This document shows positions 24,075 to 24,107 of a stretch of DNA of 24,107 nt, in pieces. The notes under the pieces were generated by a model that was not told the DNA's origin, searched no databases, and saw only the letters and a list, made by a program, of their open reading frames with translations. A program made the translations under genes and the position numbers. Source of the DNA: Paulinella micropora (Eukaryota; Cercozoa; Imbricatea; Euglyphida); contig BJOX01000051.1 of NCBI GenBank assembly GCA_009731375.1, positions 220,029 through 244,135 of the forward strand, in the 5' to 3' direction. Within the stretch, counting starts at the first letter, position 1, and every line of letters starts with the position of its first letter.

Positions 24075-24107
<33 letters not shown>
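23819..24107 (+). repeat. (TTC)n directly after the CSD stop codon
   Basis: An almost perfect (CTT)n begins four bases after TAA and runs to about 24057, then CT-rich sequence to the window end. If transcribed, the 3' UTR starts with a long CUU tract. Confidence 0.9.

Overview
Nuclear DNA of a eukaryote, probably a unicellular alga or protist. The evidence is spliced genes with GT-AG introns, GC-rich codon third positions, no bacterial-style gene packing, and an extraordinary load of microsatellites: (CTAT)n, (CT)n, (TTC)n, (AAT)n, (GTT)n, (TATG)n and (AC)n. The species cannot be fixed from the sequence; a chromerid-like or similarly repeat-rich protist is only a guess. Three runs of N mark assembly gaps, all inside microsatellites.

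Two spliced genes can be rebuilt, both on the + strand. (1) Positions 565-8083 hold the 3' part of an ankyrin-repeat protein gene. Eleven exons join in phase and give 771 codons plus a stop, with about 15 ankyrin repeats, a long polyserine tract and a Glu/Lys-rich linker. Its 5' end lies to the left or is hidden in the first 560 bases. (2) Positions 17309-23818 hold a small cold-shock-domain (CSD) protein gene. Five exons carry KGYGFL and DVFLHQ, the two nucleic-acid-binding motifs. A possible sixth, alternative exon lies at 23155-23190. The introns of both genes are mostly microsatellite.

The space between the genes (8084-17300) and the large introns hold dispersed repeats that look like retroposons. 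There is a tRNA-derived SINE with an (ATT)n tail on the - strand. A second family with (AAC)n tails on the - strand is present as a ladder of 5'-truncated copies. At least three families end in (ATCT)n. A further 481-bp insertion is flanked by a 12-bp direct repeat. Two minisatellite arrays are also present (11330-11700 and 12121-12650).

The most unusual feature is that fragments of real exons recur as partial copies beside microsatellite arrays. This happens at least six times across both genes. It includes a piece of one ankyrin exon amplified four times at an exact 122-bp period, and a 27-bp micro-exon present in four copies, three of which keep both splice sites and reading phase. Together with the tailed retroposons, this suggests that microsatellite turnover, exon-fragment duplication and retroposon insertion are linked in this genome.
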